DNA of 64,000 bases, taken from contig NZ_ATUG01000001.1 in the NCBI RefSeq assembly GCF_000420085.1, forward strand, positions 496,001-560,000. The letters run 5' to 3'. The translations under genes were made by a program, and so were the position numbers. Below are positions 8,023-16,816 of the stretch, in pieces. The notes under the pieces are model-generated. The model was not told the origin of the DNA. It did not search any database and was given only the letters and a program-made list of their open reading frames with translations. The stretch is from Desulfospira joergensenii DSM 10085 (lineage in GTDB: Bacteria; Desulfobacterota; Desulfobacteria; Desulfobacterales; Desulfobacteraceae). Position 1 is the first letter of the stretch, and every line of letters begins with the position of its first letter.

Positions 8023-9456
8023 TCAGCTTTTCTTTGGTTTCCCGGCCCGGGGGGAATGACTGCTTTCTGATGTCATGGCGGCTTGGGGATCGGACACATC
8101 AATTTCAGGAATAACAGACATGCCCGGGATAAGGAGGAGACCGGGCTCGGTGGGTTCCTGTGAAATCCGGATTTTCACCGGGATCCGCTGGACCACTTTA
8201 ACAAAATTGCCAGTGGCGTTCTGGGCGGGCAGCAGGCTGAAACAGGCGCCTGTGCCGTGCTGGATACTGTCCACCCACCCCTTGATCACGGCATCCGGAT
8301 AGGTGTCGATGCGGATGAGGGCAGGCTGGCCCGGCCGGATTCTGGCCACCTGGGTTTCCTTGAAATTGGCTGTCACCCAGACATCCTTGGAAACCAGGGC
8401 CATGAGGGCCTGGCCTTTCTGTACAAACATGCCTGGTTCGGCACTCCGGTTGGAGATAAATCCGCTGGTTTCCGCAATGATCCGGGTATGGGCCAGATTG
8501 AGCCGGGCCTGGTCCACCTGGGCCTGGGCTTTTTCAATATCTGCCTTGGCTGTTCCGGTCATGGTTCGGCTCTGGTCCACCTGTTTGGGGCCGGCCTGGG
8601 CTGCCTGCCACCCGGCCCGGCTTTGTTCCAGTTTCGACTGGCTGGCCTTGACCTGGGCTCTGGCCTGGACCAGCTGGTTCTCTGCCGTGGCCAGGGCTGC
8701 CATGGACTGCTGGATCATGGTCTCTTTGGCGCGGACCCGCTTTTGGGCGGCTTCAAGGTTGGCTGCTGTCATATCAGCAGCCGCAGCCATATGATCCACC
8801 TGCTGCCGGGAAACGGTCTGGGTTTTTTCCATGTGCCGGAACCGTTCCAAATCAGCCAGGTTTCTAAAATGTTCAGCCCTGGCCGCCTCTTCCTGGGATT
8901 TGGCAAAATCAAGATCCAGCCGGGCGGTCTTAATCTGAACCTGGATTTCACGGCATCGGCCCTGGGCAGTCTCCACCTGTGCTTTGGCCACGTCCACATT
9001 GGCCAGGGCCATGTCGACCGAGGCCCTGGCATCGTTGAGGCCTGACTGGCTGGCAATGGCGGTGAGGTCTACGTCCGCATCCCGCATGAGGGCCGCCACC
9101 TGTGCGGACCTAAGTGCGGCCAGGGCTGCATTCAGCTGGATTTCATAGTCAGCAGGGTCCAGTTCCACCAGCACGGTCCCCTTTTCCACCCATTGGTTGT
9201 CCTCCGCCTTAACCGCGACAATATGGCCGGAAACCCTGGGACTCACCTGGGAAATATGGCCCTCCACAAAGGCATTGTCTGTGGATTCATGGTCCAGGGC
9301 ATGCCAATACCAGGATCCGCCGTAGGCGACAGCTGCAATGAGGAAGACCGCTGAAGCCACGCGGATGAGCCGGCGCCTGGAGGCAGGCCTTGGGGATGGT
9401 TTGGTTCCAGGGGCTGCTGAATCAATTTCATTTGAATTTGTCATGGTCTTTTGCAT
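8023..9456 (-). CDS. emrA: HlyD/EmrA-type membrane-fusion protein
   Basis: The 477-residue protein has one N-terminal transmembrane helix (about residues 29-47), a split biotinyl-lipoyl domain beginning with STDNAFVEGHISQVSPRVSG, a very long Ala/Gln-rich coiled coil (about residues 100-310), and a C-terminal beta-barrel region (FVKVVQRIPVKIRI). This is the periplasmic adaptor for the adjacent EmrB pump. It is longer than E. coli EmrA (about 390 residues), mainly through the hairpin, suggesting a longer reach across the periplasm. The start at 9456 is 4 bases after the tetR stop; residue 5 is a second possible start. Confidence 0.9.
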   Translation of the reverse strand: MQKTMTNSNEIDSAAPGTKPSPRPASRRRLIRVASAVFLIAAVAYGGSWYWHALDHESTDNAFVEGHISQVSPRVSGHIVAVKAEDNQWVEKGTVLVELDPADYEIQLNAALAALRSAQVAALMRDADVDLTAIASQSGLNDARASVDMALANVDVAKAQVETAQGRCREIQVQIKTARLDLDFAKSQEEAARAEHFRNLADLERFRHMEKTQTVSRQQVDHMAAAADMTAANLEAAQKRVRAKETMIQQSMAALATAENQLVQARAQVKASQSKLEQSRAGWQAAQAGPKQVDQSRTMTGTAKADIEKAQAQVDQARLNLAHTRIIAETSGFISNRSAEPGMFVQKGQALMALVSKDVWVTANFKETQVARIRPGQPALIRIDTYPDAVIKGWVDSIQHGTGACFSLLPAQNATGNFVKVVQRIPVKIRISQEPTEPGLLLIPGMSVIPEIDVSDPQAAMTSESSHSPRAGKPKKS

Positions 9457-9460
9457 GGGG

Positions 9461-10036
9461 TTAGGGATTTCTCAGTGCATTGAGGGTGAAGTCCAGAACC
9501 TGGGTTGTCAGGTCTTCCTGATCCATGGTCTTGCCTGCGTTAATCACCGCACTCCGGATGATGCCCGGGATGATACAGGCGGTGAGTTCAGGATTGGGGG
9601 CATAAAAGTCTTTGTTTTCAATGCCCTGGACAATGATCTCTTCAAGGAGGGCCTTTAGTTCCCTGCGTTTCTCTTGCCATTTTTCAAGCAGCTCTCCGTC
9701 TTCTGTACCCAGCCGGTGCAGGACCTCATACAGGTAGGGAGTGCCATAGGCAACCCCCAGGATTTCCCCAATGGCATGGGCCAGATTTTTCCTGGGTGAA
9801 TACCGGTCAAGACAAATGGTTTGCCTGATGCGGTCCACCAGTCGCTCAAACCCGATGTAGAGCATGGAAAGATAGAGGTCATCTTTGCTTTTAAAATAGG
9901 TATATAAGGTCCCTTTGCCCACAGCAGCAAGGGTTGCCACGTCGCTGAGTGTTACCTTGTGAAAGGGTTGGGATGCAAATAGTTCTGCTGCTGCACGGAT
10001 AATTGCCAATCGTTTTTCATCTTTTTGGACTTGCAT
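9461..10036 (-). CDS. TetR/AcrR-family repressor of the efflux operon
   Basis: The N-terminal helix-turn-helix (RAAAELFASQPFHKVTLSDVATLAAVGKGTLY, read in two parts around residues 15-46) is typical TetR. I place the start at 10036 because AGGAGGT lies 3 bases upstream; a longer frame reading to 10105 would run through the operator. The C-terminal ligand domain has no specific signature. It is the first gene of the operon with emrA and emrB and should repress it until a substrate binds. The perfect palindrome in its 5' leader points to autoregulation. Confidence 0.92.
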   Translation of the reverse strand: MQVQKDEKRLAIIRAAAELFASQPFHKVTLSDVATLAAVGKGTLYTYFKSKDDLYLSMLYIGFERLVDRIRQTICLDRYSPRKNLAHAIGEILGVAYGTPYLYEVLHRLGTEDGELLEKWQEKRRELKALLEEIIVQGIENKDFYAPNPELTACIIPGIIRSAVINAGKTMDQEDLTTQVLDFTLNALRNP

Positions 10037-10052
10037 GATACCTCCTGTCAAT

Positions 10053-10066
10053 ACCGACCGGTCGGT
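10053..10066. promoter_or_regulatory. TetR-type operator of the efflux operon
   Basis: ACCGACCGGTCGGT is a perfect 14-bp palindrome located 17 bases before the tetR start codon and ahead of its ribosome site. AcrR/TetR regulators of this type commonly bind ACCGACCGGTCGGT-like sites. Binding here would block transcription of tetR-emrA-emrB. Confidence 0.85.
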
Positions 10067-10154
10067 TTTGAGAAAAAAAATACAGACAATGGATTGGTTT
10101 GTCAATGGGAAAATAATGGAGGAGATTGGGCCAGCCCCTTACCAGATCAGATCG

Positions 10155-10333
10155 GAGCAATCATTTTAATACGGATAAACATCAATTTTTAATAAGGCTT
10201 TACACGATTCAGTGATCCTGATATGCCATTGAATATATAAAGGAATTAGCAAGATCTGGATATCCTTCATATCTGCATATTATCCAGTTAGCTATTTGGT
10301 CTTGTAAGTTATCCAGGTCTACACATCATCTTG
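10155..10333 (+). other. attI: attI-like site, copy B
   Basis: This copy matches 1470-1625 and 26641-26796 but has about 23 extra bases after its first 16 (around 10171-10193, ending in a repeat of TTTTAAT). It lacks the 528-bp leader of the other two; the emr operon lies directly upstream. The core at the end reads GTTGGGC (10333-10339), a perfect GTTRRRY, and cassette sequence starts there. It heads the longest cassette run in the window. Confidence 0.68.
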
Positions 10334-10371
10334 TTGGGCGGTAAAAATATTTGAAGAGAATAAGATATAGA

Positions 10372-10689
10372 ATGAAATATAATCATATAGGTATACCGAC
10401 AAAAGAACGCTTTGAAGGAGAAATTGATCTTCCAAAGTTAAAAATGACGGTCAGTGACCATAAAAATAACGATTTTGGAATTCAGTGGCAAAGATATTGG
10501 GAAAATGCTCCTTATCCTGATTTGGTGAAAACAGTGCCTCACATTGCATTTGAAGTTGATGATTTAGATAAAGCACTAAAAGATCAAAAAGTAATCATTA
10601 GTCCAAATAGTCCAAGCAAAGGATTAATAGTTGCTTTCATTGAGGTTAACGGGGCACCAGTAGAATTAATGTGCTATGAAAAACTGTGA
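10372..10689 (+). CDS. VOC (glyoxalase/bleomycin-resistance fold) protein, gene cassette 1
   Basis: The protein of about 105 residues begins MKYNHIGIPT and has a C-terminal VPHIAFEVDDLDKAL segment and a late Glu in APVELMCYE, the usual layout of a vicinal-oxygen-chelate half-module with metal ligands His and Glu. The ATG at 10372 fits the domain boundary better than a TTG at 10351. It starts about 35 bases after the attI-like core and ends 15 bases before a clear attC, so it is the first cassette. It could be an isomerase, dioxygenase or binding protein; the substrate is unknown. Confidence 0.75.
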   Translation: MKYNHIGIPTKERFEGEIDLPKLKMTVSDHKNNDFGIQWQRYWENAPYPDLVKTVPHIAFEVDDLDKALKDQKVIISPNSPSKGLIVAFIEVNGAPVELMCYEKL

Positions 10690-10704
10690 TGGTTGCGTAA
10701 ATGT

Positions 10705-10823
10705 GCCCAACAAAAGTTTACACCGGACCGCATATCGCCGCTGCAGGACACAAGTTATCTGGTCTTGGCAAATTCATCGTTAGTCGAGCATCGGTGTAGC
10801 GGCCGGTGAAACTGGCGTTATGT
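10705..10823 (+). other. attC: attC site of the VOC cassette
   Basis: The left core GCCCAAC (10705-10711) fits RYYYAAC exactly, and the right core is GTTATGT (10817-10823). The arms GTTTACACCGGACCGC (10716) and GCGGCCGGTGAAAC (10799) pair except for single unpaired A bases in the left arm. Such extrahelical bases are the hallmark that lets integrases choose one attC strand. The length of 119 bp is within the normal range. Confidence 0.85.
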
Positions 10824-10840
10824 GAACAGAGGAGATACAA

Positions 10841-11677
10841 TTGATAAATACAATGATTGTGATCGTTGGTTTAGGGTTGACCTGTGTCGGTGCTCTCCTT
10901 TCTTGGTATCAAAAGAATAGCATAGGCATCTGGGCTACCTATGCTTTCGGTTTTCTTCTTGTCCTTACAAGTGGGCCGATTAGCTCAGGTTTACAAGGAT
11001 TTTCCCTGTCTGGTGAAGGGCTTGAAGTAAGATTAACAGAAATATCAAGTAGCACGTCTGAGCTTGAGGGGATAAGTACAAAAGCCGTGCAATCAATATC
11101 CTCTCTCTCTATTTCCAACACCACTGAACCGGATCAAAAGGCAAAAGTAAACAACGCTTATACGAAAGACATTGTAGAAAAACTTATTCCTTTCATTAGC
11201 TCATTGGGGTACACGCCAACTCAAATTGTTGGTTCACCAAACATACGGCCAGGTTCAGTTGTGACTTTGTCCAATGGAGGACTCTCATTGTGGGCTACTC
11301 CAGAAGAGGCCTTTCCAAGCCTTACTTCACAAACATCATCAGTCGCTTTGCCTACATTCGAATTTGGTTACCCTCTACCGGAGATAGACTCATATTACAA
11401 ATTTATTTTTCAGTGCAATGAAGGGGCTACAAGTGAAGAAGCCTCGATATCTGGATTAACCAACCACTGGAATAAATCGCTTTCCCCCAAGATGAATATT
11501 TCAGAACCTTCATACGTAGTTCAATCAGTTCTTCTGTGCAGCGGTTTAAGCATGGCTTCTTCCCGAAGGGGCAGTGGCGCCACTTCAGACGAACGTCAAG
11601 ACTTCGATTTTAGAACTAAAGATAAGGTTGTTATCGGTTATAAGCTTGCTAAAATAAATCTCAGTGGTGGTGATTAA
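10841..11677 (+). CDS. Membrane-anchored protein of unknown function, gene cassette 2
   Basis: The 278-residue protein has two N-terminal transmembrane helices (about residues 3-17 and 28-46), then a Ser/Thr-rich soluble domain with no family I recognise. A GGAG ribosome site is 6 bases before the TTG at 10841; an ATG at 10853 is the alternative start. It lies between the attC at 10705-10823 and the intron-split attC at 11690, so it is a complete cassette. Base composition is AT-rich compared with the host genes. Confidence 0.6.
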   Translation: MINTMIVIVGLGLTCVGALLSWYQKNSIGIWATYAFGFLLVLTSGPISSGLQGFSLSGEGLEVRLTEISSSTSELEGISTKAVQSISSLSISNTTEPDQKAKVNNAYTKDIVEKLIPFISSLGYTPTQIVGSPNIRPGSVVTLSNGGLSLWATPEEAFPSLTSQTSSVALPTFEFGYPLPEIDSYYKFIFQCNEGATSEEASISGLTNHWNKSLSPKMNISEPSYVVQSVLLCSGLSMASSRRGSGATSDERQDFDFRTKDKVVIGYKLAKINLSGGD

Positions 11678-11694
11678 AAATATATAAACACATA

Positions 11695-13607
11695 ATCGGG
11701 ATAGGACTCCCCATTACTGAGGAGCCCTCCCACACCACCCGGCATACGGATCTCGTACCAGGGCGGTTCGGCTGATCAGGAAAGTCAGTTTCCGGGCAGA
11801 TACAATCCTTGCGCCACAAAGAACTTTTCCGGCATGGCAATGGCGACCCACTTGACCTTGCTCATGCGCCAGTATTTCTTGCGGGCATTGCCGCAAAGCA
11901 TGGCATCTGCGTGAGCTATTCCAAGTTTTTCCAGGTTGCGTACCCGGGTTTTCGCATTTTTCCAGTGTTTCCAGACAAGGCTCCGCAATCTCCTCATTAC
12001 CCAAATCTTAAGCCCTTTGAGGAAGGCATTGGCTTCTGAAAGCCGGAAGTAATTCCACCATCCCCGGAAGAGCATGTTCAGATCCCGGATAACCTGCCAA
12101 AGATTCTTGCCCCGACTGCGACAAGTCAATTCCCTGACCTTGTCTTTGAGGCGTTTCATACTTTTGGCATGGATACGGATCTTGGACTGTCCACACATTT
12201 GGAAATATGTAAACCCGAGAAATTTACGCAGCCATGGACGGCTGACAGCACTTTTATCCTGGTTTACCTTGAGCCTGAGCTTCACTGTCAAAAATCTGGT
12301 GATACTCTGCTCAACCCGCACAGCTGCTTTCAGGCTTTTGCAATAGATCCTGAAATCATCGGCATACCGGACATGTCTGTGTCCTCTTTTCTCCAGTTCC
12401 TTATCCAGCTCATCCAGAACGATGTTGGACAGCAGAGGAGAAAGCGGGCCTCCCTGGGGAGTCCCTTCTTCCGCGGAAATCACTACCCCTTCGAGCATAA
12501 CGCCGGATTTCAAATATTGGCGTATCAGTTTCAAGGCATGTTTATCCTCCATCCTTGAGGCGAGCCTGCTCATCAGGCGGTCGTGATTTACCCGGTCGAA
12601 GAACTTGGACAAGTCCATATCGACAACATAGGTGTATCCTTCCACCATGTATCTTTTACCCTGTATCAAGGCATCGTGGGCGGATCTGCCGGGCCTGAAC
12701 CCATAGCTGAATTCAGAAAAGACAGGTTCCCAGATCTGTTCCAGGATTTGGGATACGGCTTGCTGGATACACCGGTCAAGCACTGTCGGGATGCCTAATA
12801 GGCGTACGCCGCCATCCGGTTTGGGAATCTCTTTCCTCCTTGCCGGAAGTGGCTGGTACATGCCTTTAAGCAGGGCCTGCTTGATCTTCGGCCAGTGCTT
12901 TTCCAGGTATTTCCCCAGTTGATCGGTTCTCATACCGTCAACACCGGGGGCTCCTTTATTGGCACACACCCGTTTCCAGGCCAGTGTCATGTTGCTGCGT
13001 TCAAGGATCATCTCCATTAACCGGTCATTTCTTCCCAGACGTTCGGCAATCTGTGACGCTGGGAACAGTTCCATCTGCTGTGGCTGTCTGTTCACAAGTA
13101 CACACCTCCTAATTGTCGTTATCATTTACCCGGGCCATTTGGGCCGGGCACCGTTCAGGCCTTCACCGGAGTGAGTCCTCCCCGTTTTTTAAGGGGCTCG
13201 TTTCCACCGGCTACTATGCCTTCTGCTGACTTCTCCCATGCGGTCAGAACCGGTTGCCCGATTCTCAGCCTTTGCGGCACATGGGAGATCTCCCGGGGTA
13301 AACACATGTCTTTCGGTACGTGAATGCCGGGTTTACGGACACGCCTTAAGATGGATAGAGGACTTTACCTTGTTGTGCAGGCTCGTCCCGGCGTGTGCGC
13401 CTTATGCCCGATTCCTGTTCGTCATCCCGTACCTTTGCGGTACCCTGCCGCAGCAGGGCGGCTTCCTCCCGAAGCACCGTCACCGGGGCCCCGTTGCCAT
13501 GCCGCTACACCCTTCGCCTCCATCTGGCTGGATCTAAGACTTGCCAAACGCACTAAAATTATTTACGTTTGACTCACTTTTAAGAACATGTGCCGTGCCC
13601 GGCACAC
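11695..13607 (-). mobile_element. Group IIC intron inserted in an attC site
   Basis: On the minus strand the intron begins GTGTGCCGGGC (GUGYG-type 5' end, at 13607) and ends with the structured tail ...CTATCCCGAT near 11695. Before that lie GAGATCCGTATGCCGGG and a terminal stem, consistent with domains V and VI. It encodes its own reverse transcriptase/maturase. Insertion between T and TATGTG on the bottom strand of an attC core, opposite to the cassette genes, is the known behaviour of attC-targeting IIC introns. The length is about 1.9 kb. Confidence 0.8.
11785..13095 (-). CDS. ltrA: Group II intron reverse transcriptase/maturase
   Basis: The protein has the reverse-transcriptase core (PKPDGGVRLLGIPTVLDR, then FRPGRSAHDAL, EEGTPQGGPLSPLL and the catalytic VRYADDFRIY) followed by a maturase domain (MLFRGWWNYFR) and a class-C-type tail (RRLRSLVWKHWKNAKTR). 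No HNH endonuclease is present, as usual for IIC introns. I choose the GTG at 13095 because AGGAGG lies 9 bases upstream. It splices the intron RNA and reverse-transcribes it into new targets. The frame looks complete, so the intron may be active. Confidence 0.92.
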   Translation of the reverse strand: MNRQPQQMELFPASQIAERLGRNDRLMEMILERSNMTLAWKRVCANKGAPGVDGMRTDQLGKYLEKHWPKIKQALLKGMYQPLPARRKEIPKPDGGVRLLGIPTVLDRCIQQAVSQILEQIWEPVFSEFSYGFRPGRSAHDALIQGKRYMVEGYTYVVDMDLSKFFDRVNHDRLMSRLASRMEDKHALKLIRQYLKSGVMLEGVVISAEEGTPQGGPLSPLLSNIVLDELDKELEKRGHRHVRYADDFRIYCKSLKAAVRVEQSITRFLTVKLRLKVNQDKSAVSRPWLRKFLGFTYFQMCGQSKIRIHAKSMKRLKDKVRELTCRSRGKNLWQVIRDLNMLFRGWWNYFRLSEANAFLKGLKIWVMRRLRSLVWKHWKNAKTRVRNLEKLGIAHADAMLCGNARKKYWRMSKVKWVAIAMPEKFFVAQGLYLPGN

Positions 13608-13729
13608 ACCCAGCGCTCCACCGGACCGCAAGGGGCGGCCTTTTTCAAAGTCTGTAACAACTTTGGAGAAGGGTGCTTTCAACCAGCCTCACTGCAAACC
13701 CTTGCGACCGGTGAGCTTCATTGTTGAAG

Positions 13730-15554
13730 CTGTAGAAAAAGGTTGAAAACACTGGAGATTCTTATCGTTTTGTGCTAGATTTTTCTTTAAAACAAATAGA
13801 AAAACCGCAGACCAGACAAGAGTAAAAAATGGCCAAATATAAAGACTATTCATACGATCAAGGTGTTTTCCTTCCGGTCTATTTTGACAGACAGATCCTT
13901 CCGGGCACATTCCAATATACCCTCAGTCATTTGATTGACAATGAACTGGATTTGAGTGTTTTCGACAAACGGTATAAAAACGATGATACCGGGGCTCCTG
14001 CCTATGATCCCAGGATCCTTTTAAAAATAATTCTTTATGCTTATTCAAGGGGGATCACATCCAGCCGGAAAATCTCCCAATGCTGCGAAGAAAACATTAT
14101 CTTCATGGCCCTGTCCGCTCATACAAGACCTCATTTCACGACCATCGCTGATTTTGTTTCCAGCCAGGATGAAGAGGCTGTCGCTCTGTTTCAAGAAATC
14201 ATCCTTATCTGCGATGAGATGAACCTGATCGGCAGGGAAATGTTTGCTGTGGACGGCTGTAAGCTGCCTTCCAATGCCTCAAAGGAATGGAGCGGCACCA
14301 AGGCCGATTTTAAGAAAAAAGCCCTTAAATTTGAAAAAGCCATAGAACATATCATTGAAAAGCACCGGCAAATCGATGACATTGAAGAGAAAAACAATAT
14401 CATTGAGTCCGATGCAAAGTATATGGCAACGCTTCAAAAGCAGATTAAAAAGATCCGTGAATGGGTAAACGACAATGATGATAAACCGGGTGCCGGCGGC
14501 AAACCCATAAAGTCCAACATCACTGATAACGATTCTGCCAAAATGAAATCATCGAAAGGTTATATCCAGGGATATAACGGCCTGGCCATGGTGGACAGCA
14601 AACATCAAGTGATTGTGGGTGCCGAAGCCTATGGAAAAGGGCCAGAACAGGATTTGTTGAAACCGATGATTGAATCCACAAAGGGCAATCTGGAAGATAG
14701 TGTTTTTGAAAAGACCCTTTTGACAGCAGACAGCGGATTTCACACCAAGGACAATATGGATATGCTGGCTAAAGAAGGGATTGACGCCTATGTGGCCGAT
14801 AACCGGTTCCGCAAATGAGATCCCCGGTTTAAAGATAATGACCGCTACAAAGAAAGGCATCGTAAAGAGATCGCAGGAAAACGGAAAAAATCCCAATTGT
14901 ATTCAAAAGAAGACTTCTATTTTGATCCTGATTTTAAATTTTGCATGTGTCCGGCCGGAAAGCGGCTTTACCGAAGTGGCAGAGGTTTCGATACCCAGGG
15001 CAATTTTGTAACGCGATTCAAGGCGCCTAAATCCGCTTGCGGCCCTTGTAAGCTCAGATCAAAATGCCTTCGTCATCCAGACAGATCTCCCAAGAGATCG
15101 GTGGCATATTTTCATAGCGGGACAAAGAACAAAGATGCCCCGGACACAGCCACGGAAAGGATGAAACAAAAAATCGACTCCGCCTTGGGTCGGATGATTT
15201 ATTCCAAGCGGCTCGGGACAGTAGAACCGGTGTTTGGCCATATTCGGCATACGATAAAGTTGGACAGGTTCACTTTGAGAGGGAAAATCAAGGTTAATTG
15301 TCAATGGCTGCTGTTCTGCGCTTTGCATAATTTGAAAAAGATACATCGGTATGGTTCGATCCCAGCCACATAAAGGAAGGGCATGGGGGAACAGATCTCT
15401 CTTTATCAGAGGCTGATATTGCGGTCTTAAGAGACAGTTACAATAGCGTAATCGATTTTAACGACAGAATTAACATAGAATAATAAAAAACAAGAGGCTG
15501 AGAATAATTCCATAGCGGCAAATGACTACCGCCTAAAAATGACTTATTCTACAG
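13730..15554 (+). mobile_element. IS1182-like insertion sequence
   Basis: The ends CTGTAGAA (13730-13737) and TTCTACAG (15547-15554) are perfect 8-bp inverted repeats, with further partial matches (CTGTAGAA-x-AAG). They bracket one DDE transposase gene over about 1.8 kb. I see no target-site duplication. It sits between a cassette attC and the next cassette gene, so it interrupted the array. The transposase carries a stop codon, so the copy is probably dead. Confidence 0.7.
13829..15373 (+). pseudogene. IS1182-family transposase with one in-frame TGA
   Basis: The N-terminal part (YDPRILLKIILYAYSRG and SRKISQCCEENI) is the DUF772 domain, followed by a DDE core (FAVDGCKLPSNAS, LTADSGFH). A single TGA at 14816-14818 breaks the frame inside VADNRFRK-stop-DPRF. 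Relatives usually have Arg there, so CGA to TGA explains it. Translation resumes in the same frame to the TAA at 15371-15373, including the CX2C-type zinc motif (CGPCKLRSKC) and the final Glu region (GTVEPVFGHIR). I see no selenocysteine context. Confidence 0.88.
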
Positions 15555-15600
15555 ACTCGTTCTGTGTCAAAGTAGTTTAACTCAATATAGAGGAGATAAA

Positions 15601-16188
15601 ATGAAAAAAATCCTGATTTTATTATTTGTCTTTTTGCTTACATCATGTGTGCATGAAAAAACCTCAAATTTCGTTGATCCCTCCGAAAGAATTAATGATG
15701 TAGTCGGTGTCTCTGTGCTTCCACCACAGGAAGAAGGGTGGCAGATCGCAAGTAAAAATAAAACACAATTAGTTCTGGCAAAATACGGCCCGACAGAAAA
15801 TTCCAGCTACATTGCGAACATCACCATTTTCAAACTACCTAAATTTGAAACTGAGCAGCAATTCACTCAATATATTTCAGAAGGCAAAAAAGCCCAACAA
15901 CCAGAGGAAAGGTTTAGGGTTATTCAGGATGAGAAGGAGAATATTAAAGGTGGCGCAAACTATATAATGAAGTATCATACTATCGCGGAGGACAAGGTTG
16001 CTACTGCAAAATATGGTAACAAAACCATGATATTGGAAGTACTCGGCTATACTGGTCAACACCCTCAAAATCATGCTATCGGTATTGAACTCGGTTATTC
16101 TTATAGATATCAACTCGGAAATGAAGATATAAATTTTAAAGAAAAAGCTAATACTTTCTTAGATTCAATTATAATAACAGATTTATAA
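15601..16188 (+). CDS. Lipoprotein of unknown function, gene cassette
   Basis: The 195-residue protein starts with a lipoprotein signal (MKKILILLFVFLLTSC; lipobox LTSC, Cys16), so it should be lipid-anchored in the envelope. The remainder is a soluble domain with no recognised family. AGAGGAG lies 6 bases before the ATG. It starts 46 bases after the IS1182-like element, whose insertion probably separated it from the preceding attC. Its own attC follows at 16214. It is AT-rich. Confidence 0.7.
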   Translation: MKKILILLFVFLLTSCVHEKTSNFVDPSERINDVVGVSVLPPQEEGWQIASKNKTQLVLAKYGPTENSSYIANITIFKLPKFETEQQFTQYISEGKKAQQPEERFRVIQDEKENIKGGANYIMKYHTIAEDKVATAKYGNKTMILEVLGYTGQHPQNHAIGIELGYSYRYQLGNEDINFKEKANTFLDSIIITDL

Positions 16189-16213
16189 ACACTGTGCGGT
16201 TGGCATTCGAGAC

Positions 16214-16324
16214 ACAGAACCATTCATTGCAGCGGACAGCTTGGGGCGGCCTTCGGCCAACATACCCCAAGTCCCCTCCCTGCGGTCAGCTGCCCCTGAA
16301 TTCAACCGTTATGTGTCAGAAATT
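16214..16324 (+). other. attC: attC site
   Basis: The 111-bp site has a left core ACAGAAC and a right core GTTATGT (16318-16324). The arms include CATTGCAGCGGACAGCTT on the left and CAGCTGCCCCTGAATTCAA on the right, pairing imperfectly with an extra A on the left. It closely resembles the next attC at 16694, so both cassettes probably derive from related integrons. Confidence 0.85.
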
Positions 16325-16342
16325 AATTAAGCGAATAAATTC

Positions 16343-16699
16343 ATGACTATTTTAAAAAAATCGGTTCCAATTCTGATTCTTATTTGCTTTTTAGGTTGCA
16401 CTGACCTCTCTTGGCATGGCGCAGAACCTGGTTCAATTATGGTGGAACTTCCCAATCAAGCAGGTACGTTTACTGCAAAAATAATAGCTTCAGAAAAACC
16501 AGGAACATATACTTTTAAAATTCTTGATTTAAAGACTAAGGATGTTTTAGCAACAGAAACTATATCTGCCCCGGTAGGGTACCATGAGCACATTGCAACC
16601 TTAATCTGGGAAGACAATCAAAATGTCACTGCTGAAATTGATCACGATTTTGGCGAGTCAAAGAAAATTTTCAAACTGAAAGTAAAAACAGACACATAA
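16343..16699 (+). CDS. Small lipoprotein of unknown function, gene cassette
   Basis: The 118-residue protein has a lipoprotein signal (ILILICFLGC, lipobox FLGC near residue 19), followed by a small predicted beta-rich domain with no recognised family. The stop codon TAA is inside the left core of the following attC, the tight packing typical of integron cassettes. The start is 18 bases after the preceding attC; no strong ribosome site is visible. It could be an envelope or surface protein; nothing points to a specific role. Confidence 0.65.
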   Translation: MTILKKSVPILILICFLGCTDLSWHGAEPGSIMVELPNQAGTFTAKIIASEKPGTYTFKILDLKTKDVLATETISAPVGYHEHIATLIWEDNQNVTAEIDHDFGESKKIFKLKVKTDT

Positions 16700-16779
16700 C
16701 CCGTCGTTGCAGCGGACTGCTGGGGCGGAGCCCCAGTTCCCTCCCTACGGTCGGCGGCCCCTGAACTCCAACGTTATAA
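16694..16779 (+). other. attC: attC site
   Basis: The 86-bp site has a left core ACATAAC (overlapping the stop codon of the lipoprotein gene) and a right core GTTATAA. Left arm CGTTGCAGCGGACTGC and right arm GGCGGCCCCTGAACTCCAACG pair imperfectly. The centre has its own hairpin (CTGGGGC / GCCCCAG). It shares the GCAGCGGAC and CCCCTGAA blocks with the attC at 16214. Confidence 0.85.
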
Positions 16780-16816
16780 GGCTTACCATTGACAACAATT
16801 AAAAAGGAGATTGGCA

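Larger units (their letters stand above)
11690..13729 (+). other. attC: attC site split by a group II intron
   Basis: Removing 11695-13607 joins ACATA to ACCCAGCGCTCC, giving the core ACATAACCC, which also occurs in the attC at 16694. The left arm AGCGCTCCACCGGACCGC then pairs with GCGACCGGTGAGCT (from 13704), again with extra unpaired bases on the left. The right core is GTTGAAG (13723-13729), imperfect in its last base. The site directly abuts the IS1182-like element, so its right edge is least certain. Confidence 0.7.

Noticed and set aside
8257..9045. Plus-strand frame of 262 codons opposite emrA
   Set aside because: Repetitive Gly/Leu/His composition mirrors the Ala/Gln coiled coil of EmrA; no ribosome site.
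13136..13600. Short frames upstream of the intron reverse transcriptase
   Set aside because: This stretch is the structured 5' part of the group II intron RNA, so frames there are incidental.
14816..14818. Selenocysteine codon in the transposase
   Set aside because: Transposases of this family have Arg here, and I see no SECIS-like reason; a simple nonsense mutation is more likely.
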